Source: Triatoma infestans
Lineage: Eukaryota; Arthropoda; Insecta; Hemiptera; Reduviidae
Length of the DNA stretch: 64,000 nt
Reading direction: 5' to 3'
NCBI GenBank assembly: GCA_011037195.1
Contig: JAAEAF010001094.1
Span: forward strand, 1 to 64,000
The notes below the pieces were generated by a model, which ran no database searches, had not been told where the DNA came from, and saw only the letters and a program-made list of their open reading frames with translations. Below are positions 12,118-24,038 of the stretch, in pieces (the stretch's first letter is position 1; each line of letters begins with the position of its first letter). The translations under genes were made by a program, and so were the position numbers.

Positions 12118-13027
12118 TGGGCAGCTGAGTTTAAACGTGGTCGTACATCGATTGAAGATGATCCACGTGAAGGACGGCCAAAAGCTGCAACTACCCAAAA
12201 GAATATCGAGGAGATACACAATATGATTCTAGATGATCGACGATTAAAGGTGTATGAGATAGCTAACTCAGAAGAAAGGGTACGGCACATTTTACACGAA
12301 GAACTCAGTATGAGAAAGCTTTGTGCAAGATGGGTGGATGCCGCATTTGTTAAATGCTGATCACAAACAAAATGAGGAATCGAGTTTCTCAGCAATGTTT
12401 GTGCCGCTTTAAGAAGAATCCAACCGATTTTCTGCGGCGATTTGTTACGATGAATAAAACGTTGGTTCACCACTTTACACCCGAGTTAAAAACAACAGTC
12501 CAAGAAGTGGGCAGAAGCCGATGGTTCGGCACCGAAGAAAGCAAAGACAATATGGCTGGAAAGTTTATGGTTCAGTGTTTTTTTTGGGATTCCAAAGGGG
12601 TTCATTTAATTGGCTACCTGCCAAAGGGTCACACAATTATTGGGGAATACTACGCACATCTTCTTGGCCAGCTAGATGAAAAAATTATTTGAGAAAAGGC
12701 CTGGTTTGCAAAAGAAAAACAATCCTCTTTCACCAGGACAATGCACCCGCCCACAAAGGCGCTTTGGCGATGGGAAAATTGAGGAATTTGAAGTATGAAT
12801 TGTTGGAACATCGACAGTTACTTATTCACCAGATTTGGCTCCCTCTGAATTTTATCTATTCCCAAACCTTAAGAAATGTATGGCTGAAAACCATTTTGGG
12901 TCGTGATAGCAGCGATAAGTGGATTTCTTCAAAATCTTCCAGAATCGCATTTCAGGGACGGAATCCAGTTATCGGAGAAATGTTGGACAAACTGTATTGA
13001 ACTAAAGGGCGACTACATTGAGAAATA
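12118..13027 (+). pseudogene. Mariner transposase (irritans-like), heavily decayed
   Basis: Frames pieced together show AEFKRGRTSIEDDPREGRPK and ERVRHILHEELSMRKLCARW from the DNA-binding half. The catalytic half shows FTPELK, GVHLIGYLPKGHTI, FHQDNAPAHKGALAMGKL and SPDLAPSEFYLFPNLKKCM, ending GDYIEK at 13027. The first catalytic Asp has become Asn (TMNKTLVHHF) and the third has become Glu (APSEF). At least three frameshifts and several stops are present, and the start is missing. No terminal repeats were found. It is unrelated in detail to the other two mariners here, so this is a third lineage. Confidence 0.85.
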
Positions 13028-13997
13028 AATGCATTCTTAAATAGAATATGAAAAACTCAGAACCATTTTTCTTTTTCCAAATGTTTTAAGTTTATAACTG
13101 ACAAATTTGAGATGTTGTTTATACTAAATTTTGTAAAATTGAGTAACATATGATATACAGAAATAGAAGATACGATAATTAGAAATAATCCTAACCTCCC
13201 CCCAGAATCCATTCAAAAAGAAAATTTATCCATATAAATATAAGAAAATGAAAATCGTTCAAGACGTATTCGAGAAACGATTTGTGGGAAAAAAAAACTA
13301 TGAACTCCAAATCAAATGTGGCGCACTTCCGGTTAACCGATTTACCACTCACAAATCAGAGTTTATCGTGATTATCCTCAGAACACTTGAAATCCAATGA
13401 TTCGTCTAATTTCTGTTTAATGTTTGATCGTCTAATTTCTAATTACTATTAAAATTATATTTTCTTTATCAACATTTAGTCTCAATAAGTTCTTCTATTC
13501 ATTTCTCAATTAAATTTACTAATACCAGCCATTAAATAACATTTATAATATAATTAGTACTGTTGTAAAAGTTTGTGGGAACGCCAAGAAGGTAATAAAA
13601 AACTTGTGTTCTAGATAAACAAAATATCTGTAATGATTAGGTGGGTGATTTAAGTATGGGTGTAGTAAAAACTTAGTCGGATTCTTTATGACATCATTCT
13701 CAAGGAAATAAAATTTAAAAACAAAGTGAAATACAATACTCATCATATCACTTTCTCTTGTTTCTGTATTCAAAAATCCAAATGATAAATTTCCTTTAAG
13801 AAGAATTTTTATGTATTTGTATCTAAAACATATATATAAATAAATAAATAAATAAATAAATAAATATTCTTGTATAATACGAAATCTTCACTATTCCTGT
13901 TTTCTTTTCAAATACCGGTCCGATATAATAAAATACAACATTGTAAAATTTCTCGTCTTCCGAAAGATTAACACTTCAAAATTAATTTAAAAAAAAA
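13028..13997. other. Spacer with decayed family F piece
   Basis: A degenerate family F module with gcacttccggttaaccg lies at about 13190-13340. A (TAAA)n tract lies at 13837-13864. No gene recognised; the minus-strand frame at 13543-13773 matches nothing known to me. Confidence 0.5.
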
Positions 13998-16023
13998 TCT
14001 GGTGTGAAACACACACAACTTTCTCTTACACCTGTTCTCAAAATTATAATTGACAAAATTTTATAGTTTGTGTACCAAATTTAATGAAATTCTACGAAAA
14101 CTGAAAAAACTGTTCCAGTAAAAGCGCACTTCCGGTTTATAAATTTTTGTAAAACTTGGAATTTAGGCCATTTATTTATGTCTAATTAATTTTATTTGGA
14201 TGATAGAATTATATAATCAACTATGATACCATTTTAGAGGAAGCTGTATCCCACACCTCTCCCCTAAAAGTGCCACTTAAATGAATTTTCCCAGAGAAAT
14301 GTTTTAAATAAAAGTTATAGATCAATTGTATGTTTAGTTTATATAAGTTGTTTCAAGAAAAATCGTCGATGCCATTTTTGAGAAAATCGCGAAAAAGTGA
14401 AAGAAAAAATCATTTAGTAAAGTGGTAAAGTAAAACGCACTTCCGGTTATCCGTTTTTTTTTTTGCAAACTCGGAATTTCAACAACATATTTAATTTTAA
14501 TTAACATATATTTAGATGATAGAATTGTCTAATAAACGAAATAGCACTTTAGATGAAAACCTATCCCACCCCTACCGCATAAGTGCACTTAAATGAATTT
14601 TCCCAGAGAAATGTTTCAAATAAAAGTTGTAGCTGTTAGTATGTTTAGTTGATATATTCCAAGTTTGAAGAAAATCGTTGGAGCCATTTTTGAGAAAATC
14701 GCAAAAACGTAAAAAAACCAACTAGTAAAGTGGTACTTCCGGTTGAGGAATTTGACAGATAACGTAGTCAGATCCCATGGTGATACCTAAACGGAATATC
14801 AAGTTTCAACTTTCTACGATTTTTCGTTTTTGAGCTATGCTGTTCACATACATACACACACATTCACACACACACACAACCACACAGACCATTTGCTAAA
14901 AACCACTTTTTGGGACTCAGGGGACCTCTAAACGGATATTTCCGGTGAAAATCAATATCGTAAATTTGACACGATTACAATACTCCTCTTATAGGGAGTA
15001 AGAGGTAATTTTATTACTTTATCTTACTACTCCTAGTAAGAGGAAGTATTGTAGTAATCGTGTCAAATTTTTCGATACGAGTTATCACCGGAAATATCCG
15101 TTTAGGTCCCCTGAGTCCAAAAAAGTGGTTTTTAGCAAATGTTTGTATCTGTTGTGTGTGTGTGTCTGTGTGTATGTATGTATGTTGAACAGCATAGCTC
15201 AAAAACGAAAAACCGTAGAAAGTTGAAACTTGATATTCCGTTTAGGTATCACCATGGGATCTGACACTATGTTATCTGTCAAAATTCCTCAACCGGAAGT
15301 ACCACTTTACTAGTTGGATTTTTTACATTTTTGCAATTTTCTCAAAAATGGCTCCGACGATTTTCTTTAAACTTGTAATATCAACCACATATTTAAAGAG
15401 CTACAACTTTTATTTGAAACATTTCTCCGGGAAAATGCAATGAAGGGCACTTTTGGGGGAGGGAACGAGTTAGGTTTTCATGTAAAGTGCTATTTCAGTT
15501 TATTAGACAATTTTGTCATCTAAATAATATTAATTAGAATTAAATATGTTGTTGAAATTCCGAGTTTCAAAAAAAAATCGGATAAGCGGAAGTGCGTTTA
15601 TTTTAATACTTTACTAAATGATTTCTTCACTTTTCGCAATTTTCTCAAAAATGGCTTCGACGATTTTTTTGAAACTTCGTATATAAATTAAACATGCAAA
15701 GATCTACATCTTTTATTTAAAACATTTCTTTGGGAAAATTCTTTTAAGGGCACTTTTAGGGGACTGGTGGGGCTATGATTTTCTCTAAAGTGCTATCATA
15801 GTTGATTATACAATTCTATCATCCAAACATAATTAATTAGAAATAAATAGATGGCTGAAATTCAGTCTCAAGAAAATTAGTAAACCGGAAGGGCGCTTTT
15901 ACTGAACAGTTTTTTCAGTTTTCGACGAATTTCATTCAAATTTGGTACACAAACTATGAAATTTGTCAATTATAATTTTGAGAACTGGAGTAAGAGAAAG
16001 TTGTGTGAGTGTTTCACACCAGA
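13998..16023. repeat. 2.0-kb palindrome of two family F copies
   Basis: The left arm (13998-15010, +) and right arm (15013-16023, -) are head-to-head copies of the same ~1-kb element. Each begins at its outer edge with TCTGGTGTGAAACAC or a close variant (the complement ends at 16023). At the centre each ends with a ctcttac/gtaagag hairpin. Inside each arm the ETS-like block ACTTCCGGT recurs about every 300 bp (14128, 14439, 14735 in the left arm; aaccggaagt near 15292, and variants near 15589 and 15885, in the right). The CA-repeat block and the cgtttaggtatcaccatggg block are also mirrored. The arms have diverged, so the palindrome is not freshly made. Confidence 0.9.
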
Positions 16024-17123
16024 TTTTTTCCGTTATTAATAATGTAAATATTTTTATAGATATCACAATTCATTTATTTACATTATCAATTAATACAAAA
16101 TATCAATTAATTTAACTTTTAAATATTTGTTTCAAACGACTTCAACATGGAAAATGGGGCACACTGCCCCAACAGGAAGTGATAACATTTGAACTTCTTG
16201 GTAATTATATAGTGTAATAAGCTAATAACTATATTTTTCTATCTCTTACTTATTTCTACAAGAAGGGTTCCATGTATTACGATAGTCTCCAATTTTCTAT
16301 AATTGAGTTATCACCGGAAATTCACTTATTCTAACGTCTTGAATTTAATAAAAGGTTTTAGAAAATGGTATGTGTGTGTGTTTCGGAATAATAATACAGA
16401 TAAATCAATAATTTGTTTTATTTTTTATTTATTTTTTAACTTTTATTTTCACCTTATTATTATATTTTTATAAGCATAATTAAAAAAAAAAACTTTATAA
16501 AAAAGTGCTAATCATTCAAAAATTTCAATGATATATTTTATTAAATTGAGAAGAAAAGTCCTATTGTAACAAAGTGTACATTATAAGTGGCCAATGTACG
16601 TACGCCCTGGGTGACGATATGTTGCAACTAAAGTTACCTTGCCGCAAGGAGGGGGGGGGCTACACACCCAGGGTATAGATAATCTACCGTCTGTGGAGAA
16701 GTCTCATCACAGGACCATACTGTTACATTATATATGTATGTGTTTGTGTGTGTGAGTGTCTGTCTGTCTGTGAGTGTTTGTGTGAATAAAATATATATAA
16801 ACGAAAAATTTTTTGGGAACCTAAAAAATTGATATTCCAATTGACTAGAACCGGAAGTGCAATTTTACACACGATAAATTCTTGTAGAATTATCTCCAAA
16901 AATGGCCACAAACGATTTTTGGCCAAACTTGGAATGTTAATTGCATAGATAAAAAAATACTATCACTTTTATTATTTGTAACATTTTCCTGAATTTATTT
17001 CAATTTAAATTTAAATCAGAATTTATTTGAATTTAGGTATTTCTGCAAGAATTTGTGGCATTAAATTTGTGGTACTTGTCCCTCCCGCCACTTTTAAATT
17101 TATGTTGGGGGTAATGAGTTAAT
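16024..17123. other. AT-rich spacer with decayed repeats
   Basis: Contains a GT-rich tract (16738-16790) and an isolated family F-like block, aaccggaagtgca, near 16849. A G8 run lies near 16653. No gene recognised. Confidence 0.45.
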
Positions 17124-17930
17124 GTTTAAAGGAAAATTTGTCATATTGTCTGTGTTACTCCTGTAATCAACAAGTGGTTTAAGTATTTCATATCAAGTTT
17201 TCCTAAAGAGGCCTTAAGCCTTGAATTGCCTTCATCACTTCCCCGAAGAAGCCCTTCTCTGTACACTGGGAAGAACATATCTCTTTGTACAATACCCATC
17301 AGCGAACTATGAGCTGTAAAAAAAGTAAGTCTAAGGCTTAGTAAGAGAAAAATCTAAAGGGCATCACTGCCTGGAACCCTGGATATCCACGTGCTAGTCC
17401 AGAACGTTACCAGTGGGATAATACCGTTCCTAAAAGGCATATCGACTTCATTTATTAAGACTGTGTAATGGAAGAAGAAAATAGAAAAATAGAAATAAAT
17501 AACATAAAATCAATTGTATTTTAGTTCACTGAAATGAACTTAGAATATGTTAGCGACTATTAATCTGAGTTCAATGATATCCCTAGACAAAGGGACCAGG
17601 TACAAGATACCGTTACAAGAAAGATCGGAAAACTCGGCCACTCATTGTCTTTTAACCCTTCTTAGAAATCAAATAAAAAGGGCAGGTTTTAACTACTAAG
17701 ACGAGCATTATTTTACCAATATTATTGCAGCATTCAACCAGTACATTCGTTGCATTCAGAACGTCACTCACTCATTAGTGTGGCCCTCGAGGGAGGGCTT
17801 CTTCGTGGGAAGTGATGAAGACAATTCTAGGCTTAAGGCTTTTTTAGGCAAACTTGGTATGAAATATTTGAACAACACTCTCTTACTCCTGATTGCAATT
17901 ATATATAAAATGGCAATTTTCCTTTAAACA
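17124..17930. mobile_element. Foldback element with ~140-bp inverted repeats
   Basis: The left arm (17124-17265) and right arm (17788-17930) are imperfect inverted copies. They pair through gtttaaaggaaaat, gtatttcat, gccttaagcc, cttcatcacttcc and gaagaagccct. The intervening ~520 bp has no coding signal. It resembles a foldback or MITE-type element; target duplications were not identified. Confidence 0.7.
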
Positions 17931-17949
17931 AGAAATTAGGCCTAGCAAA

Positions 17950-19480
17950 GCCGAGAGTGGCTACGTCATGACGCTCATGGCTTCGGGATTGCTTCTCCAG
18001 TTGAAGAAACTTTGTCCTTGCCAGGCCAGCACATTCACAAAGGATGTGTACCGGAGTTTACTCCTTGGCCTTGCAGAAACGGCATACCGCTTTTTCTGCA
18101 AGTAGTGCATGTGACTATTCAGCCTACAATGCCCTGTTAGTAGACCCACTATTAGCCTTATATCACTTCGGCTATCGCTCAGTGGATCCCTGGTAAATTT
18201 AGGCAAATGTCTCTTAACGAAGAGTTTTGCCTGCTTCTGCCTTTGTGTTCTGTCCCACCAATGCAGACGCTGTTCTTCTACCCAACCTTTGGTAGAAGTT
18301 TGAATTAGGCTCCTGGAAAATTAGGCGCCTCTCTCCCTTTCATTGGTCCAGAGCCTGCTGTTGGTGTGTCTTCTGGCATATGTTTGTCCCAGACGTGGAT
18401 GACCTCATAGCACTCATCCTTATGGATGAGCGCAGTGGGTTGTCGGCAGTCAAAGATGCTCATTAGGGGTCCGGACGGAGCTTTGAGTAGCGGGATCCGA
18501 TGTCTTTCATGGATCTCTCTCAGGCATCTGGTTGGCTTCCTAACTGGGCATTGTGGCTTAAGGAGACATCTCTATACAATGGGACTCATGTCTGACCCCT
18601 TTTGTAGAGTTTGTGAGACGAAGGAGGAAACACCCATGCATCTGATGACGGATTGTTTGGGCTGTGAGGAGATTCGGTTTAGGACCTTCGGCCGGAATAG
18701 GATATCGGTAGAGGATCTTAAGCTATGTCCTTTTAAAGTTTTGGTCCGATTTGTTCGGTCTGTGGTGAAACTTAGATGGTTAAATCCTGGACCTGGACTT
18801 TTGTTCTAGTCCCAGTAGTTGTTATTCTTTAGGGGCAGCTATATGGGCCCAGGGAGGCTTTGGATAGCGTAGGGTTTTGCCCTCCTCTTATTTGAATAAT
18901 AATAATAGGCTCCTGGACAACCCGCAGGAGGATTCGGGACCTACAAAGGTGTCCTTCAAACCCTCCATCGCTAGGGCATCCGCCCTCTCATTGCCCAGAA
19001 ACCCCGCATGTCCCGGCACCCACCCAAGCGAGTGTCAACTTGTTCCGGGCGCCCACCTCGGTTAGGGCAGTTAAGCTGTCCCACATCAGTCTTGAGACTA
19101 TTTGGTGTGAAGAAAGTGTCTTCAAGGCTGCCTGGCTGCCGGAGTATATGGCCACTCTCCTACCCTCCAAGCCTTACCTTATAATCTCTTTAGCGCAGAG
19201 TTGTAACGCCACGACTTCAACTTGAAAAACCGTGGCGTACTTCCCTAGGCTGGCCTTAATCTTAACTTTAGGCCTGCCCCCATAGACCTCCCGCTCCAAC
19301 CCCAGTCGGAGTTTTGAAGTCGTCTGCATACCAGACCGAGTTACTGAGCAGAAGGGGCGGGTCACAGTCCCAATCGCCTCTGTTCGGTATGACAATTTGG
19401 AAGTTTCTCTCAAAATGATACCTAGGAACCAACCTGCCAGTTGGCATTCCAAGTAAATGGTCAGCCTTGAATCAAACATA
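17950..19480 (-). pseudogene. I/R1-type LINE remnant: RNase H and C-terminus
   Basis: Minus-strand pieces from right to left are KYATVFQVEVVALQLCAKEI (RNase H), then VAIYSGSQAALKTLSSHQIV (the SDSQAAL block with Asp changed to Gly), then WDSLTALTEV. After an interruption follow IVGLLTGHCRLNSHMH and further C-terminal sequence. These match the intact copy at 61583-62967 block for block. Frameshifts and a missing catalytic residue show it is dead. A second LINE (18318-18905, opposite strand) is inserted in it. Confidence 0.82.
18318..18905 (+). mobile_element. 5'-truncated LINE tail with 12-bp target duplication
   Basis: Flanked by the duplication taggctcctgga at 18306-18317 and 18906-18917, and ending in an (AAT)n tail at 18894-18905. 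The frame at 18426-18809 encodes the C-terminal LINE region: GFLTGHCGLRRHLYTMGL, FCRVCETKEETPMHLMTDC and a weak LINE tail after it. It is inserted in antisense orientation into the older LINE remnant 17950-19480. This is a clean target-primed reverse transcription signature. Confidence 0.88.
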
Positions 19481-20199
19481 TTACAACTGCCACTTGTTTT
19501 TGCGGGTGAAATTATTTATAATATAATATTAGAGGAGATCTACACCGCCCATAATAATTGTGGTTTCTTCCCTGTGATAATAACAATTAAATATGTTGTA
19601 TAAAATTCGAAGTTTGGATTCAAATTTATCAGAAAGTACTTCAGGATTGTTTAGTAAAGAGAGAGTTATAGGAATGTTTCACTCCAGACTGTTTATTAAA
19701 TCACTAGGTTTCGAAGTACCTCTAATTAATTTGTCGTAATAAATTCCTCTTTAAAGTAGTTAGTTATAAAAAGGATGTTTCAGGATAAAAAAGCTTCATA
19801 TATATAAAAAAACAAGGTTTATTTCGTCTTCTTATCATTTAAAAACAGCCCTTCTCATTTTTTTTCTTCACTCTTCATGAAGTCCTTTGGTATTTTCCCT
19901 TTCTCCAGAGTGTCTGATTATATACCGTCTAACAGAGTAATAAACAGAAGAATATAACCCTCTCACCTCCCGAACTTAACTATGCTGTGTTTGTGTGTAT
20001 GTGTGTGTGTCTGTATATGTATGCTGTACAGTAGTAGGCAAGGTGGTAAGAAAACAAGTCTTTGGATAGTACATGTATGTTTGTGTGTATGTATGTGGTG
20101 GACATCCAAAGGGGCGTTACTACGTCCTACTTCCGGAGTGGCACACTTTCTCTATCTAGCCACCACAATATACACACACACACACACACACCGTAACAT
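19481..20199. other. Spacer with GT-rich tracts, no gene seen
   Basis: Contains a decayed family F-like piece (gtttcactccagactg near 19680) and GT-rich tracts (19988-20030, 20078-20100). A (CA)n tract lies at 20171-20191. The frame 19982-20245 is a reading of these tracts. Confidence 0.5.
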
Positions 20200-21165
20200 T
20201 CATACGTACTCACAATGTGCCGGTTTAAGAATTATGCGTACGTAAGTCTCTTTATTCCAACCCCCCACCCACAATATCAGACTCTACGGTTAATAAACAA
20301 TAATTACAACACACTAATAATTTGATTTTTATCATATTTAGTTTTAACTACTAACTTTTTTTTTTACTTTACATTTTCTTACAGCTGTAAGAGAAATTAC
20401 TGCTGTAATTTTTGTACGGCTCAAAATTAGTAAACCGGAAATAATATGTTTTGAAGCCACCTAGATATGAAAAAATTGTTTTAAACATACTTATATGTAT
20501 ATTAAAAAAAAAAAAAAATCTGGTGTGAAACACTCACATAACTTTCTCTTAAAATTCCAGTTTTCAAAATTGTAATTGACAAATTTTATAGTTTAGTAGG
20601 TATACCACCAAATTTAATAAAATTCGTCAGGGAAGAGTTTAATTGAGAAATGTTTCAAATAAAAGTTGTAGCTCATTATATTGTGCTCAGTTGATATACT
20701 AAGTTTAAAGAAAATCGTTGAAGCTACTTTCTAGAAAATTGCAAAAAAGTGAAAAAAAAAAATCATTTAAAGTGGTACTTCCGGTTGAAGAATTTTGGCA
20801 GTTAACGTACTGTCGGATCCCATTGTGATACGTAAACGGAATATCAAGTTTGATTTTCCGTGATTTTTCCGTTTTTGAGCTATTCTGTTTACATATTTAG
20901 ACCACTTTTTTGGACTCAGGGGACTTCAAAACGGATATTTTCGGTGAATACTCGATATCGAAAGTTTGACACGATTACAATACTTCCTCCTATTAGGAGT
21001 AAAAGAAAGTAAAAAAATTAGTTAAAACTAAATATGTTAAAAATCAAATTATTAGTCGTAGTGGGGTCTGTTATTGGGTATGGCTCGTAGTGGAAGTACG
21101 TACTGACACACATAATTATACGTACATAATTCTAAACCGGTACATTATGCGTACGTACGATTGTT
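20200..21165. repeat. Inverted-repeat-bounded block enclosing a family F copy
   Basis: Arms at 20200-20370 and 21005-21165 are imperfect inverted copies, sharing aattctaaaccggtac-type sequence and aactaaatatgttaaaaatc. They enclose a shortened family F copy on the plus strand (20519-21012) that has lost the middle modules. The arrangement suggests either a composite foldback or insertion of family F into an older palindrome. Confidence 0.6.
20519..21012 (+). repeat. Family F copy, internally deleted
   Basis: Starts TCTGGTGTGAAACACTCACA after a poly-A run and ends with the 3' hairpin cctcctattaggagtaaaag. About 500 bp are missing relative to the 21324-22314 copy; only one gtacttccggtt block remains (near 20775). 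Confidence 0.85.
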
Positions 21166-21187
21166 GCATCTACACCCCCCACAAACT

Positions 21188-22314
21188 TATTTAAATGAAG
21201 TTACTTGGATTAAAGTTTCAAACAAAAGTGTTAGATCTCTATATTCATAGTATAATACTAAATTTAATGAAATCTGTCGGTGTTTTTAATGGAGAAAATC
21301 GCAAGGAAATTGAAAAAAAAAAATTTGGTGTGAAACGCTCACACAACTTTCTCTTACTCCAGTTCTCAAAATTATAATTGACAAAGGTTATAGTTTGTGC
21401 ACCAAATTTAATGAAATTTGTTGAAAACTGAAAGAAACTATTCAGTAAAAGCGTACTTCCGGTTTACTGATTTCCTTCAAACTCGGAATTTTGGCCATCT
21501 ATTTATTTCTAATTAATTTCATTCGGATGATAGAGTTGTAAAATCAAGTATGATGCCACTTTAGAGGAAGCTATAACCCTACCCCCTCTCCTAAAAGTGC
21601 CCTTAAATGAATTTTTCCAGAGAAATGTTTTATATAAAAGTTGTAGATCTTTGAATGTTTAGATTATATGTCAAGTTTCAAGAAAATCGTCGGTGCCATT
21701 TTTGAGAAAATCGCGAAAAAGTGAAAAAATCATTTGGTAAAGTGTTAAAACAAAAGCACTTCCGGTTATCCGATTTTCCTCAAGCTCGGAATTTCAACAA
21801 CATATTTAACTCTAATTAACATTATTTAAATGACCGAATTGTGCAATAAACTGAAATAGCACTTTAGATGAAAACCTAACCCCACCCCTCCCCCCATAAC
21901 CATGCCCTTAAATGAATTTTCCCCAAAGAAATGTTTCAAATAAAGTTGTAGCTCTTTGTATATGTATTGATAACAAGTTTTGAAAGAAAATCGGCGGAGC
22001 CATTTTTAGAAAAACGCAAAAAAGTAAAAAACAACTTATAAAGTGGTACTTCCGGTTGAGGAATTTTGACAGATAAAGCACAGTCAGATCGCATGGTGAT
22101 ACCTAAACGGAATATCAAGTTTCAGCTTTCTACGGTTTTTCGTTTTTGAGCTATGCTGTTCACATACATACACACACACACACACACACACCATTTGCTA
22201 AAAACCACTTTTTTGGACTCAGGGGACCTCAAAACGGATATTTCCGGTGAAAACTCAATATCGAAAATTTGACACGATTACAATACTTCCTCTTACTAGG
22301 AGTAAGAGAAAGTA
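21188..22314 (+). repeat. Family F full-length copy
   Basis: The main unit is 21324-22314. It starts TTTGGTGTGAAACGCTCACA after poly-A, and has ETS-like cttccggt blocks near 21466, 21760 and 22050. A (CA)n tract follows at 22169-22190, then ctcaggggacctcaaaacgg, then the terminal hairpin ctcttactaggagtaagag. A partial related module precedes it (21188-21323). Noncoding; frames inside it are shadows. Confidence 0.88.
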
Positions 22315-22317
22315 AAA

Positions 22318-22516
22318 ACTGTACTCAATACTGTAACCAATTTTCATTAAACTCTAAATTTTGGTACTGTATTTAATTTTAATTAATATTATTTAGATTG
22401 ATAAAGTTATGTAATAAATTAAAGTAGCATTTTAGAGGAAACACTTCTCCCCTCCCCCCCAAAAAAAGCCTCCTTAAATGAATTTTTCCGAAGAAATGTT
22501 TTGATAAAAGTTGTAG

Positions 22517-22566
<50 letters not shown>

Positions 22567-22886
22567 TTGATGTTCCAAGTTTAAAGAAAATCGAGAAAAA
22601 GTGATAAATCCAAAGTTTAGTAAAGCGGTACTTTCAGTTGAGGCATTTTGGACAGATTACTTGCTGTCGGTTCCTATGGTGTAATGTAGAATGTGTAGTT
22701 TATTATCTACGATTTTTTTTTTTTTGTTTAAATACTACATACTCACATACATACTACGTACATCCACACTGAGAGCATTTTCTGAAAACTACTTTTCCGA
22801 ACCCAGAGGACGCGTATTTCCGGTGAAGATTAGATATTAAAAATTTGACACGATCGCAATACTTTCTCTTAAGAGGAGTGAAATGT
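22318..22886 (+). repeat. Family F diverged copy with (GT)n expansion
   Basis: Follows the previous copy directly. It retains the order of blocks (atttagattgata, cccctcccccccaa, aatgaatttttcc) and ends with cacgatcgcaatactttctc and a weaker hairpin. A (GT)22 tract at 22521-22564 has grown at the position where other copies read tttgtatgtgtagttg. Confidence 0.75.
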
Positions 22887-23210
22887 TATTGGTGAAGATG
22901 TGTGTTTGTTGTAGTAGCGTGAGCAGTTTTGTAAAAGGGCTTGTAAGTATATATGTTTAAGAGAGAAGTATTAGTAATAATCAAGACAGCACCATTGTTT
23001 TTAAAATAAATATATTATTCTCTAAGCAAATTTAAGTATTTTGCAATATCACAACTATATCTTAATAAATCAGATGTATATCTAGAATAAATGCAAATCT
23101 CCATCACAGGAACTGAGTTTGAGAGAACGATTCCTGAAGAAAGCAGAATACAGACTGTTTTGAAGGAATGCCCACTCTAACAAAACAGTTGGCCAAGTGG
23201 TATTGTATTA
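22887..23210 (+). repeat. Dispersed repeat family X, copy 2 (possible LTR)
   Basis: Shares tgtagtagcgtgagcag, aaaagggcttgtaag and tatatgtttaagagag with the other family X copies. A downstream block (gaaagcagaatacagactg, gaatgcc) is seen inverted at 34320-34400 and 54085-54130. The order of the two blocks is preserved among copies. Confidence 0.6.
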
Positions 23211-24038
23211 ATTTAACGGATTTTTGTGCCATTGTTTCCCTAATAGCAATGACCTAGATTGTATTATACCTAACTCTAAATACACTCTTTTTGAAATTAA
23301 ATTCACTATTTAATATATTAACAAAATTAGATTTTTCAAACTATAAAATATTCTAAACTATTTTTCAAAACTATTATTTTCTTTTATTTCTTTCTTCCAT
23401 TACAGGAGTAAGAGAAAGTAAAAATAAGAGAAAGTAAAAAGTTAGACTTTAAACACTAAAAACTAGAAATATATAAGATGTTCACAAATAAACAAATGTA
23501 TGTGTCGAATAAAAAAAATTGAAACGCTGTCATTCAGTTTTGTTTTTTTTCTAGCATAGATTGAGTTAAGTGTGTTAATGGCGGTGAATATGAAAGTCGT
23601 CTGTCAAAAATATGTTATGTTGTTTAGCTGGAACTATTTCTTAGAAAAAAAAACGCATCAGCAATAAAACTTTAATTTGTAAAATATGGTTCCACGCTTA
23701 AGGGAATATTTATTGTTTTATTTGTGAGAGTTGTTTTTCTGAACACTGAAATATTTTAAATTTACTGGTAATTAACTATTTGCGGTCTGGTAGTATTAAC
23801 AATAATTCTGCATCCATTCACAAATAAATAGGAAGATTTCTTCCATGAATTTACCACGCTTATCGTCGTCCCATGCTCAACTGCCTGACGTTACATAATA
23901 TAAATCTCATACAACCAGCCGGTTATGGTGTCAGAACTGAAGAAAAAAAAAATATATCTTAACTATTTAGCTGTTCACACACTGAACTTATGATAATAAA
24001 TAATTAATAATCAATAAAATTTGATAAAATATTCTAAA
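23211..24038. other. AT-rich spacer, no gene seen
   Basis: Includes two short copies of the family F terminal string ggagtaagagaaagt (near 23404). The rest is AT-rich and unrecognised. Confidence 0.5.

Noticed and set aside
13998..16023. CRISPR-like or rRNA/snRNA repeat cluster
   Set aside because: Repeats are ~1 kb, mirrored and lack short spaced direct repeats; no RNA gene motif was recognised.
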